This document shows, piece by piece, positions 10,241-22,879 of a DNA stretch of 64,000 bases. The stretch comes from Dendrophyllia cribrosa (Eukaryota > Cnidaria > Anthozoa > Scleractinia > Dendrophylliidae). The stretch is from positions 11,146,832 to 11,210,831 of the forward strand of contig JAJLRJ010000013.1 of the NCBI GenBank assembly GCA_024195265.1, written 5' to 3'. Each line of letters opens with the position of its first letter. Within the stretch, counting starts at the first letter, position 1. Under the pieces are notes generated by a model. The model was not told the DNA's origin and made no database searches. It saw nothing but the letters and a program-made list of their open reading frames with translations. Both the position numbers and the translations under genes were made by a program.

Positions 10241-10758
10241 CCGTGCCCCCCACACTTTTCGGGTGAAAATTAAAAAAAAAAAGACTGCCACTTAACCGTC
10301 GAAAATATTGAAGGGGTCTCGGCCGACAACAGTCGATCGTGCCCTCTCACTTTCAAATTCGTTCCTACTGGCCTGTTCACCCCCACAATTCCATAGTTTT
10401 TACTACCACCACCATTGCAACTAGCCTGTTCCAGGCTCTCAGATAGTGGGGGCGAGCGAAAAATGTTGGTAGCGAAGAAAAACCGAGTGGGGACTGGGGT
10501 TGGAGGGGCGACATTTCGCATTTCGACATTTCGAGAGTCAAAAGCTGGCGTTTCGAGTGCTCAAGCCCGTTCTCATTCGCTCTGACTAAGGGCTGGAGTT
10601 GAAAACGTCAGCGTTTGAATCTCTTTAAAGTGGCCAACTCATTTGATAAATCAAATTTTCATAAAAAGAAAACTGGGATTATGTGTGCTAATTAATAATG
10701 CCAAACTTGACAAGAGTTCGGTGAAAAAAACACAATCCAAAGAATCAGCCATACTAAC

Positions 10759-10970
10759 CACTCAGACAAGAAAATTGTTCCGTCCCCAAAAAGGTAAGCC
10801 GTTCTCGTCTTATCATCCACTTCATGTTTTCTGGAGTTTTCAATGATGGTATCAGGATACCAGACCTTAGCAAGTGTGTCACCTTTTAGACGGACAAACC
10901 ATGATGCGTTGCCATAGGCAAGTCTGGGGTCCTTCCAGTGTTCTTTTAGTACGACTTCCACTTGGTATTC
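10759..10970 (-). CDS. Cys-loop channel, loop D/loop A exon
   Basis: The acceptor TTGCAAAG precedes 10970 (phase 0) and the donor GTTAGT follows 10759 (phase 2). The 70 codons encode [19 protein letters not shown] (loop D strand, with the family W-x-D-x-R-L), then [15 protein letters not shown] (loop A, W-x-P-D-T), then the [13 protein letters not shown] strand that leads into the Cys loop. The spacing from the DGT motif to the expected first loop cysteine equals that of glycine receptors, which confirms the exon join. Confidence 0.92.
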
Positions 10971-11189
10971 CTTTGCAATACAACAGTTTATTAGTTCTTC
11001 CAACTTGGTTTTTCAATTAAAACTGTCATTTAGAATATGATAAAAAAAGTCAATAAAAATATCAAACCTAAGAAATGACATTCTTAAACTCATTAATAAT
11101 TAATGTTTAATGAGTGTTTGGAAATCAGATGAAACACTCCTCATTTTTGCATCCTTAATTTGTCCTTCTAAAATCATTTTGTTTGAGAA

Positions 11190-11332
11190 GTAATATCAAA
11201 CATTCGACACAGTATTTCATCACCAGATCAAACACCTCGAAGTTCGTCAAAAACATTCCGCTGCGCGTCGTATTTTCAACTCTCTTCTCAGTGTTTGATC
11301 TTGCGATGAAACACTGTGTCTCATGTTTGATA
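11190..11332. repeat. Small MITE next to the SINE
   Basis: TATCAAACATTCGACACAGT at the left and ACTGTGTCTCATGTTTGATA at the right are inverted copies, and the inner ATCACCAGATCAAACAC / GTGTTTGATCTTGCGAT blocks also pair. The right end abuts the SINE. Confidence 0.75.
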
Positions 11333-11600
11333 TAGCAGTGGTGGTGTAGTGGTGTAGTGGTGAGAGCACTCGCCTCCCACCATATGACGCCGGGTTCGAT
11401 TCCCGGCCCCGGCGTCATATGTGGGTTGAGTTTGTTGTTGGTTCTCTCCTTGCTTCGAGAGGTTTTTCTCCGGGTACTCCGGTTTTCCCCTCTTCTCAAA
11501 ATCCAACATTTCTAAATTCCAATTCGATCTGGAATCCGAGGGCCACAGGTTTGTTAGTCTTATGACTATTTAGTGTCATCCTCGTAAAATAAAGACGATA
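11333..11600 (+). mobile_element. tRNA-derived SINE
   Basis: The head has a Box A-like GTGGTGTAGTGGTGAGAGC and a perfect Box B GGTTCGATTCC (11393-11403), the internal RNA polymerase III promoter. A tRNA-unrelated body follows, with CCGGTTTTCCCCTC and CCAATTCGATCTGGAA. I recognise the head-body arrangement as a SINE type common in coral genomes; this is recollection, not a search. The frames on the minus strand are shadows of the SINE. Confidence 0.8.
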
Positions 11601-12439
11601 TATTTGATATATGATATACATTACCAAGAGACCATAATCTAAGAGAACAGATTCCCCATACATGCGCCTCTTCCAATGAAAATTATTCTTAATCTATTAT
11701 TAGTTTGGTGTTACACTGCGCGAGGTAGCGTGGTTATTTTAAGGCCGACACCTGATTGGTCAGTTTGAATGACGACGTGTAATTTTAGAGTTGGCGGGTT
11801 TGTTGATTTCCACAGCCTCTCACACAACACGCGATTTAGCTTCGCTGTACAGTAAAATACCTACAGTAGTGATGAGAGCTATATGATCTCTGATCCGCTG
11901 GGATAGAGACCGTGCGGGCATCGGGGCCAGAATGCAAATAATCTTCACAGCATTGAAAATATATTGAAAATAATTATCATTGGGCACGGAATTCTGTTCT
12001 CTTAAATCATTTTCTCTTGACATTAAACATTAATTATTACATATGATACATTAATGCGAAAAACACTGGCAGTATATAGTTCGCCTTTTACATTGCTCTT
12101 GAACTCTTCGATGTTACTGGAGCTTTTAGTTTCCTCGATAAGCGTTTTTGCAGCGTGAAAGAAAAAAAGACCGCTGGGTAATCGAGGTTCTGCAAAGGGG
12201 AAGGTTGAGGTGGTCATTGTATCTTGTTCTGTAGTTATGAGTATCTGATCGGACAGATAGTTCATTTGAAAGGAAGCAAACAAGTGGACAATCCCCAGGA
12301 CTACATCCTATCAGGTCTGTGATGTAAACAGATCTATTTCAGGTGGCATCACGGGACTCGTCAAATTTCTGCTCTGGGACGTGAATGGAAGCACAGTTAA
12401 CTCTGCCTTACTAAAAAAGAAAAGCTCATTTAACCCTTT

Positions 12440-12643
12440 GTAGTGCCAGAATCAATCATGGAGACATGTAGTGTAGTTCTAACTTTTGAGTCTCTCGACG
12501 AAATCCTATGGTGTGACCATTTAAATGAAACCTCTTTGGCAGTTCTTTTGCATGGTACCATTTGTTTTTCAATATTTTACAAACTGAAATTTGGGATTTT
12601 TCTTAAATTGATTTTTGGCACTTTTGGGATTTAAAGTTAAGGG
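12440..12643. repeat. Dispersed repeat, copy 1 (partner 63.15-63.29 kb)
   Basis: Shared run with 63150-63295: TGGTGTGACCATT, AATGAAACCTCTT, ATTTGTTTTTC, and the terminal TGATTTTTGGCACT. In both places a TTAA-flanked element lies at the right side. Confidence 0.7.
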
Positions 12644-12985
12644 TTAAAGGCCCGTTTACACAGGCGATTTTTTGTGCAATTTTTGTCGCACTTGTCGATG
12701 CAATTTTTGTCGCGCGCAAGTTGCATCTTCAAATCACATGTGTAAACGGGCGGCGATTTTAGTGTGATTTTGGCGCGATTTGTCGCACGATGTCGCAGAG
12801 GTTTCGAACATGTTCGAAACCTGATGCAACTTGGTGGCGATTTTTGGGAAATCACAGCAAATCAAAGCAAACGTCACACCCGAATCGCACAGGAAATCGC
12901 CGCTAGTTTACACTTGCGACAAAAATTGCATCGGAGAGCGCGACAAAAATCGCATCAAAAAAATGGCATGTGTAAACGGCCTTAA
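12644..12985. repeat. TTAA-flanked GTTTACAC foldback element
   Basis: TTAA at 12644 and 12982 flank ends AAGGCCCGTTTACAC and GTGTAAACGGCC. The interior repeats CGATTTTTGTCGC words on both strands and has a palindromic GGTTTCGAACATGTTCGAAACC centre. Compare 33732-33975 and 34066-34829, which share the end type but not the interior. Confidence 0.85.
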
Positions 12986-13585
12986 GCTGGATACCTTCGA
13001 GACTATCTCTGGTTGTCCGTCTTAGAAACGTGTTCACCTTATGCAGAGTTTAGTTAAAGACGAACAATTGAAATTCGTCCGGAGCCAGCCATTATTGATG
13101 TCCGTCTTAGAAAGGTGTCCTTCTTACAGGGGCCTCTTCAGAGAGTTTACTGTATCTTATAGTAGTGCACATGCGTGATACTTCGATTTAACCACACCCA
13201 TCCGGCTTCAGTCATGGCAACATTATAGACGATTGTTTTTGTTTTTCATTCTCAAGAATTAAGACAGAAGTTGAAGAAATATTTGGTAGCTTTGAAAAAC
13301 ACGGTAACGGGTTTAAACACCGTGGCATGTTAATGAAACGGTAGCCTCGAACATTCTTCGTTTTTATTTCTTTTGAGAGGAAACAAATAAAATTTGAATT
13401 TATACACTTAAAAATGCGCGACTCAATTTTTATGTTTTTTTTTACTTCGGCATTGTAAAGTAGATTAATTTACATACTAGTGAGGGGAACAAACGAGAAG
13501 AGCGTTGAAAAACTAGGATTGTTGTTTCGAGGTTAGCTTTAAAGGTATTTTTAATCAAGGATCAATTAAGAAAAAAGGATCTTAC

Positions 13586-13653
13586 CATTTGCTCTTCTTT
13601 GATGTCATGAAAAGAGTCGATGACAACATACAAGGAAACTGGAACTGGTTTTT
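13586..13653 (-). CDS. Cys-loop channel, second recovered exon
   Basis: The acceptor TGTTTTAG precedes 13653 and the donor GTAAGA follows 13586. The 68 bases encode KPVPVSLYVVIDSFHDIKEE and then QM, the strand that in glycine and GABA receptors reads P-V-x-V-x-x-x-I-x-I-x-S-F-x-x-I-x-E. Phase 1 in, phase 0 out, both agreeing with neighbours. Confidence 0.88.
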
Positions 13654-13866
13654 CTAAAACATATGACAAAAAAATATTAAAAAAGACTCTGATAACCTTA
13701 TTATAGTAAATTAACTCTTCGTGAATTAAAAAAAATTCGTTAATTTAGAAAGCGTTAATTTCAAGGAGAGTTATTTTCCGCGATCTTAATTAAATGGAGG
13801 GTTATTTTCCGCGAAATCAATTTCTATCATTTTTGTATGAAATTCTGAATCATGTCATAATACTCT

Positions 13867-14228
13867 CCCAGGCCAGGAGCCCATAATCCCGGAGCGTGCA
13901 ACTTCCATACTGCGCCTGTGAAACGGCGTTTTTACAAGTAGGTTTATTTTTAGATAAGCCTTTCCCGTGAATTGGTTTCGGAAAACCAATCACAAGCAAT
14001 TGCATAATTAATAACTATTCACATATTCACATAGCGACCGGAAATCAGACATTCACCACACAGGAATGTGAACATGTGAATAGTTATTAATTATGTAATT
14101 TCTTGTGATTGGCTTTCCGAAACCAATTCGCGAGAAAGGCTTATCTAAAAACAAATCTACTTGTAAAAACGCCGTTGCACGAATTTATGGTAGTTGCACG
14201 CTCCGGGTAATGGAATCCTGCCCAGGCA
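13867..14228. repeat. Foldback element, arms about 150 bp
   Basis: CCCGGAGCGTGCAAC at 13888 pairs with GTTGCACGCTCCGGG ending at 14207. Pairing continues through TTTTTACAAGTAG / CTACTTGTAAAAA and TTAATAACTATTCACAT / ATGTGAATAGTTATTAA. It occupies much of the first recovered intron of the channel gene and would fold into a long hairpin in the pre-mRNA. Confidence 0.9.
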
Positions 14229-14382
14229 CATTTCAGTTCATTTTGGCCATCAGACCAGTCTTGACTGCCAGTTCCGACAAGTTCCTTTGGAATATCAACG
14301 TACTCTTCCTCGGTACAATACGAGACCTCAACACTGGCGTTAATTTTCTTTCTTTGGATATTTTACCGTTTCTTTCTCTTAC

Positions 14383-14501
14383 CTCTGTAGTAAGGCCTTA
14401 CACGCTTGTCGTATCCTTTGAATAGGTTATCAAGTAAATATGTTTTGTTGGGTGCCTCGATTCTTCCACCAATCAGTTCTTCTGCAGGGCTACCTATTCC
14501 C
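14383..14501 (-). CDS. Cys-loop channel, first recovered exon
   Basis: The acceptor CTTTTAG precedes 14501 and the donor GTAAGAG follows 14383. It encodes [10 protein letters not shown], an NKT glycosylation sequon, then [18 protein letters not shown], equal to the L-x-x-Y-D-x-R-x-R-P start of the extracellular domain. The entry phase requires two bases from an upstream exon, which should carry the signal peptide; I could not find it with confidence up to 20 kb. Together the seven exons give 417 residues including TM4. Confidence 0.88.
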
Positions 14502-14569
14502 CTAAAAGATGCACAGCAGACATTTGCAAAAAGTATTCCTTTAAATGCATTCTCTTTTTTGTTTTTGTT

Positions 14570-15880
14570 TGGGGTGAGGGGGGGGGGGGGGGATTTGCAT
14601 ATCATAATTATTCCAGTAGCTGTTCGTTTATCTTTGAACATATATTTCTTTAAGGTTTGAAGGCAATTTGTTGCTATAGTAACGAGATTGGTTACTATTG
14701 TTAACTCGTGAATACGCGAAGCGTAATGAACGGGTTTATGGCAAACGGTAGCAAATATGAAAATTTTCGCTCTTTTAATAACTAGGATGTAAACTTTTAT
14801 TCGTAACTCCGCTGACAAGTGCATATTTGATAGGTGCGTGTTATAAGAAGAGAAGAGAATCACAAGCTGTCGAAGATAAAAAAACGTAATTGGATTTTGC
14901 AAGATAGTATATAACACACAGCACGGTAGATGTATGAAAAATTATGCGTTTGAAGTCGTTTAATTTTTTTTTTTTCAATTATCGAACCGTGTTTACCGCA
15001 CGATATCGATTTAGTGGCGCAATTATCTTGACATCACAACTTATTTTGAAAGCTAACGCAACGATCATGTCCTGGAGGGAAGTGTTGACAAACCTGTTTC
15101 ATTCGCGTTACGAATATCTTGTTATCCTGCACTAAATAAGATATCTCTTGGCCGTTTTACGAGATAAGAAGCTTCAGCTTTTATCTATATTGTGAACAAT
15201 ATAGAGCTTTTCGGCGCATTAACTAAGCTGGAACGTCTGCGTTTAAGCGGCACGAAGTTGCGTGTTTTGCACAATCTTGCAGTCAAGATAATTTACACAG
15301 CTCAAGGTGCTTTGGTACATAAAAAGAAGTTGAAAATTTTCATTTTCAAATCAAACTGACCTAAATGTGACGCATTATTGTTTCGCAATCGAAACCGGAA
15401 ATTTAAAACTGTCAAATTTGATTACCACGGAATATAATTTTTGCTCTCAGTTATGATTTTATAGACGAAATTCCAGTCGCTTATACCTCACCCAAATACG
15501 TTGCCCCGGACTAAAACTTCGGAAAAAGCGTCGATCACTGAATTTCGTGGCAAGCTTCAAGCTGATAAAATATCGCAGCATTCTGAAATTCGGTCATGTT
15601 AGCATCCACAAGCTCCCAGCTCCCAAGAAATTTCCAATGTTGTACCACTCACTACTTGAAATGCTTGAAAATATAGAGTAAGTACAGCATATCGCCAGTG
15701 GCTTTGCCACGTTTTTCTTTTATAGTTGTAAAGCTATGATTTTGTTTAGTAAAAATACCGGTATATTTCATTGAGCCTTTGATTCAACTATATCTTTTCA
15801 ATTAAAATGTCCAATGCAAATTTCCTGAAACCGCTCAATGTTCTTTGCAAATTGAGCACGGGCACCCAACCTTAGTCATC
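14570..15880. other. No gene seen; poly-G tract and X-box-like site
   Basis: A G-rich run lies at 14577-14592. GTTGCTATAGTAAC at 14670-14683 resembles an RFX X-box. The 14363-14917 minus frame is real only in its last part (the channel exon). Nothing else recognised. Confidence 0.4.
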
Positions 15881-16271
15881 TTAAAGAGGCATTGTCTCGC
15901 AGATGTTGCTGTGTTTTGGTCAAAATACACTAAATATATGACAAAGTACCTTTGCTCAAACATAAAATTGCTTTTAGAACACCAAGAAGATAATATCAAG
16001 TGATTTCTTCAAGGAAGAACAAACCATAATAAGTTTTTCTGTGATTTTTCCACGACTCTTGGGAGAAACTTGAAAAGATTGGCCAATTTTTTCAAGTTGC
16101 AATCCATTTCCATCCTGGCCATCCGCAGCCAAACATAACGAATACTAGTTTCTGTACACTGATAGAGTTTTGTTAACAAAACGGAACCATTATTTTAAGG
16201 TTTCCATTGAAACAAATATGTTTTTTGGCTTTTTCATGTGATACTAAAAATAGGTGACAGTGTCCCTTTAA
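15881..16271. repeat. TTAA-flanked element, family E copy 1
   Basis: TTAAAGAGGCATTGTCTC at 15881 and GTGACAGTGTCCCTTTAA ending at 16271 form the ends. The interior matches 45246-45826 through the ACAAACCATAATAAG, ATCCGCAGCCA and TTTTTTGGCTTTT-type blocks. This copy is uninterrupted, while the other holds a nested insertion. Confidence 0.75.
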
Positions 16272-16539
16272 GGTCGTCTAAAACGTACGTAACATCCGAA
16301 GATTTAACGCCTTTTGTTTAAAGAGGGATAACAATTGTCGTTTTGGGTACGAAATAAGGTCAGTTAGTATTTCCTGAAATGTGAATATTTCTAGTAAATC
16401 AGTTTGGGGGATAAAATTTCTTAAAGTTTCTGCAGCTGATATATTCAGCTAAAAGAACCGAAAGCTCAAACTGTATGTATTTAGCTTTCACACAGTTTCC
16501 TCTCCATTCGTAAAGCCATTCCATTATCGGTGGTTGGAC

Positions 16540-16945
16540 CTGATACAGTTACTTTTTAACTTTTAACTTTTTTTAAACTTTTTCTTTCTTTCTGGACTCA
16601 TACAGTCCGGAATGGCACGAACGTGACTCATAGGTCCCATGCAAGGTGCCAACCGTGCCATCCCTTCACAATCCCACAACCCCGCAAGGTTGACCACACC
16701 ACCGGGGGTCTACGCCCCCTACTCTTTTCGAACAGTGATGTGGGATCTTTAATGTCCCACAAGAACAGATCAAAGAGTGCTGTGAGACGGGGCCTACCTC
16801 TTAAGTTTATTTATATTTCTTTGCTTTCACCACCTTTCACCACAATTTTTCCTTCCCATTTCAAGATACTTGCGTTCGACGAAGGAGATCGCATACTGAT
16901 CCGGTATTGTCTCTGTGATCTCGTGGGTGTCCTATGAACTCTAGC
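16540..16945. repeat. Dispersed repeat with GTGGGATCTTTAATGTCCCAC
   Basis: The near-palindrome at about 16739-16760 followed by GAGACGGGGCCTACC is a pattern I associate with a widespread invertebrate repeat. The 104-residue frame over it has no protein-family features. Confidence 0.4.
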
Positions 16946-17206
16946 GAAACGCTTCAAGGATTTTCGTTCGTTCGTCTTTCAATTTGGTGTCATTTTGAAT
17001 AATTAATTAGGGGGGTAATTAATGTATTAATTTGATAGGGCAAGGTTTTGCTTAAAAACTAGCGTTGCTAAGGTGATCATCCTTCCAGAAATAAAGACAT
17101 TACTAAATAAATCAGAGAAACACAGTCAAGTAGGAAAGGGAGGAGCGGATTTCGTTCTAGTAACTAGCAAAGTCCGAAGCGCTAACCGGATTTTAAGATT
17201 TTACGG

Positions 17207-18270
17207 TAATACGTTCGTATCCCACGCAATCCTTTAAAATAGACACGTACAACTTCAATAAAAAGCTGCACATGCGTAAAATCGTACAAGCCATCCCTAC
17301 AAAATTTAGCAATATTGCTGTCCACACAAATTCTTATGAATTTGCCTTTTTCCTGGTACTGTAAGCAATTGAACAGGAAGCACCCGTTGTTAAAGCTTTT
17401 TGTGCGGAAATTTAACTTGTTATTTAAATTTTCATTAATTTATTTTCCTTTGTTATTATAATCTTATTTATCCTTTTTGACCGCCTCTTAATTTCCTGTA
17501 CAGTCGTTTGTATTACGTTCGTAGCCCACGCAGTCTTTAAAATAGACAGATATAACTACAATTAAAAGCTGCACATGCGTATAATTGTACAAGCTATGCC
17601 TACAAAATTTAGGAATATTGCTGCGCACACAAATGCTTATAAGTTTGCCTTTTTTTCCTTTTTTTTGTAAGCCATTGAATACCGTAGCCTCCCCTCCACC
17701 GCCATTACTGCTGCCTCATCATACATCTTTCAGAGAGAGGTAGTACCCGTTGTTAAAGCTTTTTGTGCTTTTTATCCCATTTGACCGCCGCTCTTAACAT
17801 TCTGTACAGTCATTTGACTTAGAGTGGCAAAAATATGCCTGTCTCTTCATATAAATTGAAACATATACTTTAATAATTCATTTTTAAAGTAAGAGACCGA
17901 TTCGATGCATATCCGTTGAACGAATTTTTATTGTCTGGGACAGTTAAACAGATTTGATGTTTGGAATATTTTGAACGCCATTTTTTTATTATTTTTTCTT
18001 CCTATATTATGTTCATTGACTTATTTCCCATATAGTTATAATCTATTTTTTTCGCATTTGAAGGCCTCTTCACATCCTGAAAAGTAGTTCAACTAAAGGT
18101 GGAAATAAATATGCGCGTACTCTTCATATAAACTGAAACATTTTTTTTTTAATTATTCGATCGTTTTAAAATTAGGAAACCAATTCGATACATATACGTT
18201 GGACGAATTTTTATTGTTTGGTATGCACAGTAAAACAGATTTGATGTTTAGAATATTTTGAACGCGATTT
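17207..18270 (+). repeat. Decayed tandem array, unit about 300 bp
   Basis: The block TACGTTCGTA(T/G)CCCACGCA..AAAGCTGCACATGCGTA..TACAAAATTTAG occurs at 17207 and again at 17508. A second block (CTTCATATAAA..GAACGAATTTTTATTG..CAGATTTGATGTTT) occurs at about 17845 and 18130. CCCGTTGTTAAAGCTTTTTGTG occurs at 17383 and 17746. This is an old direct duplication with divergence. Confidence 0.75.
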
Positions 18271-21200
18271 ACGGGATATCCTTTGCTATATAATAGAATA
18301 ATCAACATGTTTTATAATATAAAATAACAATAATATATCGAAAAAGTTCTCTTTTGTATTTTAACGATTAAATGAAGCCTCAACCTTTAGAAAACAGACT
18401 TAATCAGTTTAGGATCTTTTGAGAACATTCGTGGAGATTTTCGTACTATAATGAAGTAATCAAGATGTGTTATAAATAAATGCACAAAAAATGAAAACAG
18501 AATCTACCTCTCTTTTAAACCCCAATCTTTAGACTTGAACAAACATAAATATTGTAAGAACTAAAATCAATAACAGAGGAGAATGAAATTTAAATGGCAA
18601 GAATACCAAATAAGAAAGACATCAAATAAACTCGCTATCCCATGATATGCAGAGCAGATAATCCAGACCTTTCTACAACTCACTTTAATAATTTTTCTAA
18701 CTAAGCTGGGATCTGATATTATAGACACTTTGGTTAATACCTTAGTTGCTGCTGTAAATGAGGAGTTTTAATAAACGACCTATCTGATTGAAAAAGTAAG
18801 AATTAAAATGTGTTCGTTTTACCACATGGCCAAGAACACGTCAACTTTTTAACATAGTTTTGCGTTAACATAATGCGTTATACAATTAAATTTAAACACA
18901 ATTCAGTTCAAACACCGAAGGAATACTTAGGACGCTTAACGCTACCTTATGGAAAACAATTTGCCGCTAACTTACTCATTGTTGTCCGCTTTTCCACTAA
19001 CATCGAGCGAAAAAGATGTCTTTAGCATAACAAATGCAAAAACAGCGATGCAGCGTCTGGGTAGCATTTTTTAAACGGTAACTACCCCAGCGAACGGAAG
19101 ATTTGAGCTGTCAGTGCAAGGCGACGCGAACTGAAAGGATGTTTTAGTAAGCAGATGTTTCTTTAATATGAAATTTTAGCTTGTGGCTTTCTAGTTTTAA
19201 TACTGAATTATTAATTCCATTTACATTTAGCATGCCTTGAGCCCATAGAAGTACTGACTACGCGGACATTGTTTTTTGTAAACATCATTTGCAATTTGTA
19301 ATTGCGCTTTCCCCAGCTTGAAACGAACTCATTGTTGAAAAAACTGAAAACACCTCGACATAGTAATTATGACTCATCTACGTTGCATTTGTAACTAAAG
19401 TTATCATTTACAGTGTATTATAATTCTTTAACGTCTTTAGAAAGCCTAGAAACCGCCTGTGATATGGCTTTCAGCAACATTTTGTACACAACGCAGGAAA
19501 CGAAATTTCAAAATATTCTCTACTGATTAAATTATGTGACATTTTTGTTTGCATTTATTCTTTTTATCAATATTGTGCCCCACGGTTTGTCTGCCGTGTT
19601 GCGGGTGGTCAATGTTGTTCAATCAATATTTTTAGTATCCGATTGTTAAAACAGTGAATAACGCTATCAAAGGTATAAATCATTATCCTGAATATGAACG
19701 TTTATGAACCATTTTCCAACTTGATAGTGCCAATAAGTAACAATTAACAGATTATGGGTAAAATTTGTGTGGCAAAGAACCGCGGCATGAGCATTGGCAG
19801 GGCCAAACGACCCTAAAAAAGGATCATTCAGGCTTATTTTGCTTCTTTTGCTTTTCTCCTCGCCAAACTTCGCACATTCACTTGGGTTGTTGTCCAAATC
19901 ATTTCAGTGGTAAACAGATGTCAAAATGACAATCTGACGTCATGAGACATGGCGGCCGTTAGCCGTCGAGAGTTGAAAATCTGTTTTGCTGCTTTTCTTC
20001 TCATTACTTATCATTATTAATAAATATATAATCTTAGTCTACGCTGTGATCTTGTGTTCTTCATCGTTTACATGTGACACAGTCGGTTTATTTTATTGCC
20101 CAATGCTTCAATATTCGATCATGTTTGCTTATGTTTGAATGTATCGCTCTCTCCCAGGTATTATTAAACTTGTTCTGTTCGTTTGCAATATACTATTAAA
20201 TTATTTCTTCAGTTACATAAAAGGAGCTTTATTATTAGTGCTTTGTTTGCGTAAACGTCTGAGAGTAGTAAAAGTCGATCCGGAGGGATTTGCCAGTAAA
20301 CATAACCGCCGGTAAGGCAAAGATATTGGATGAGGCGAGCCTTGTACTGAGAAAGCCAAATACGAACAGTATTTCAAGAGTTACATGGCGAAAAGAAACT
20401 GAAATCCGCGTAAGCCACAATAAAGCTTCATTTCGGCAATTTAACGAGTAGTATATACTCGATCCCGAGATTAAACTTCAAAACATAATGTACAACAAGT
20501 TGAAGAGTGTCTAAATTTCTATTCACAATTATTTCTTAGACAAACCTCACCTGAATGCGAACGCCGGGGAATGTGTTTGTGGCTAATGTATCGACATTCT
20601 TCTCTTACATAATATCCACAATATCACTTCGCTTTCGGGTTCTTCGATCTTTTAACATTTGACATTACTGACATTTTATGTAATTTGCAGCGGCTGAACG
20701 GTTTGGCAAACGAAAAACAAATATAATTTCTTAAACGCGAATCATTTTGAGTCTTTTGAGGCCATGAAAGACATTATTGAAATAGTAATCGTAGAATTGA
20801 CCAGACTATCGTGGCGACGGTTTCTCGAAGAACAAACGGCTTACTGTTCGTATGTTTCGCGTAACCCTCGTGTTTAGTTAGGTATTAGTTTAATTAGACC
20901 AATAGAAACAGCTTTTCGCTTTCCCAATTTGTTTTCTCGTTTTCCCAATTCGTTTTCTCAATTTGTTCTAAGTGTTCGTTTTCCCAATTTGTTCTCGCAA
21001 CACGCGGGAGAATTCAACTTTCTGTCTGGTGTGAAACCACCATGCTCATCGTCCAAAGAATTTGTTAAAGTTAAGTGCTCAGTGTTGAAAAAAATCAAAT
21101 GGTTTAAGATTTTCGATTTTCTCCTCTTAAACTATAATTTAGGCGTTGAAATAATTCTGACGTCACATTTAATGATGTAACAAAATTAGGTTTTTGATGT

Positions 21201-21710
21201 TAGCGATGGTAGGAAAAACTATGATATTTTGATTATAATTCTTGTTGTACTCATTTAGGATAATCAATTTGCAACATAACTAGAATTGCTGGCATCAAAA
21301 ACCAATCGGACTTATTATTTATTTACCTAGGGGACACTCTTTTCTGGACAAAGCTAAGCGTTCATATCTCATCTTATATTTCTGTAGTCGAGAAACGGTT
21401 TTCAGTTTTTAAATTCTATTGTTGTCCTCTTTCGAAAACACAAGAAAAAAAGTTGGAAATTATAAACTTTAATTAAGGATAAAGTTTGACGTGATACATT
21501 TATATATTCTGTCAGTTTTGACGTCAAAATAACTTGGCGCTTGTCTGCTTTTAACTTCCCAATTCGGTAACGAAATGCTCAATACATTTAAAGTTATGCT
21601 AAGACGAGAAGCTGTACACAGCTTGAGCTCGTGGCTTTTTACCCATTGTAGTATAGAGTGTTTTCCCTCTCATGGCCGGCGGCCATATTGAAGAGCTACA
21701 TGTAAAACAA
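18271..21710. other. Gene-poor stretch, nothing firmly recognised
   Basis: AT-rich sequence without an exon that I can support. Small frames at 19667-19897, 20235-20420 and 20929-21180 have no family match; the second starts with a hydrophobic, signal-peptide-like stretch but lacks a donor of the phase the channel gene needs. CCCAATTTGTTTTCTC-type words repeat at 20920-21000. Confidence 0.4.
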
Positions 21711-22074
21711 TTCTCTATTTTTCAATTGCCCATAATAGACCAATTCGGCTAACGCATTGTTGTACCCAATTCAAACATTCTGGGAATAAAATTCTTTGTT
21801 TACAATATTTCCATATAATTTCAAATGTCAATGCTTCATTGATATGGAAATATGACGAACAAAGAGTTCTAATCCCAAAAGGTTTGAATTGGTTACAACA
21901 ATGCGTTAGCCGTTTGTCTATTACACTTTGTTTGCCCCAAAATTTTGCATAAACTATATTGTTTTGAAATGCTCTTGGGAATATGCAGTCCTCCCAAGAG
22001 CATTTTAAAACAATAGTTTATGCAAAATTTGGGGGCAAACAAAGTGCATTATGGGCAATTCGAAAATAGAGAAT
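21711..22074. repeat. Foldback element with a nested TA-flanked insertion
   Basis: The outer hairpin runs from TTCTCTATTTTTC to GAAAATAGAGAAT, with arms that share GCAAACAAAGTG, TTTGCATAAACTAT and TGCTCTTGGGA. Its left arm is interrupted at 21735-21920 by a second palindromic element bounded by TAGACCAATTC..GTTTGTCTA. That inner element recurs at 32165-32514. Confidence 0.85.
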
Positions 22075-22879
22075 AGGAAATATTTGAATAAGAATAGATT
22101 TCGAATAGGATTCGTTTTGGACACCAATATGGCCGCCATTTCATTGTTTTGGGACATCAATATGGCCGCCGTGACGTCACCTGCAAACTCTCTATTGACC
22201 CGAGTGATTTGAGTGCTTTTACGGAGAAACAAAAAAACTGTGTGAAAGTAAAACTACATTACATTCATTGCATTCAGTATAGCCGAAACTTTCTTTTTTT
22301 CTTTTTTTTTATTGTTATTGTTTATACAACAATTACCAACATATATTCATACAACAGTAACTTGCATAGCTCACACCTAAGTCATAAATCCTTACATACT
22401 TACACTAATAATGACACTAACAATACGTTACATTTAACCATCAATTAATCAGCTACAGCCTACCAATGATAACAATAAAATGAAAGGGAAAAAAACGATG
22501 CTATTGAACGTTTCAAATAAAATGTAACGTACATGTTATCACCTGCTTACTATGTACAGTTCTCTATATGATACGCAACATATATAAAAAAAAGTTTTAT
22601 GTCAGCGTTAACATTTTTCGCCAATTGTTGCAGTGGATCGATTTTTTTTGTTTCTTTTTCGCTTTTATGTGCTCTAATTTTTGAGTGTCAGTTATTTTGG
22701 CTTTCAGAAATAAAACGGATGGTTTTAGTTTTTTTTACACGGCAGTAGTAAATGACTTGTTCACCAAGAATAATAATCTGGTTTAACAAATAGTTCGCTG
22801 AGTCGTTGTCAGGGATATCATAAGGGATAGTAATCGTATCAAGATTAACCACATTTATATCATATAAATTTAACCAGAA

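Noticed and set aside
10047..10291. Pro-rich and Val/Glu/Asp-rich frames
   Set aside because: Products of the CCACCT microsatellite and poly-G run.
17207..18270. CRISPR-like array or satellite
   Set aside because: Units are about 300 bases, only two copies of each block, no short identical repeats with unique spacers; the genome is eukaryotic.
20235..20420. Minus frame starting with a hydrophobic, signal-peptide-like stretch, considered as first exon of the channel gene
   Set aside because: No donor in the phase needed to join the 14501 exon; no homology beyond hydrophobicity.
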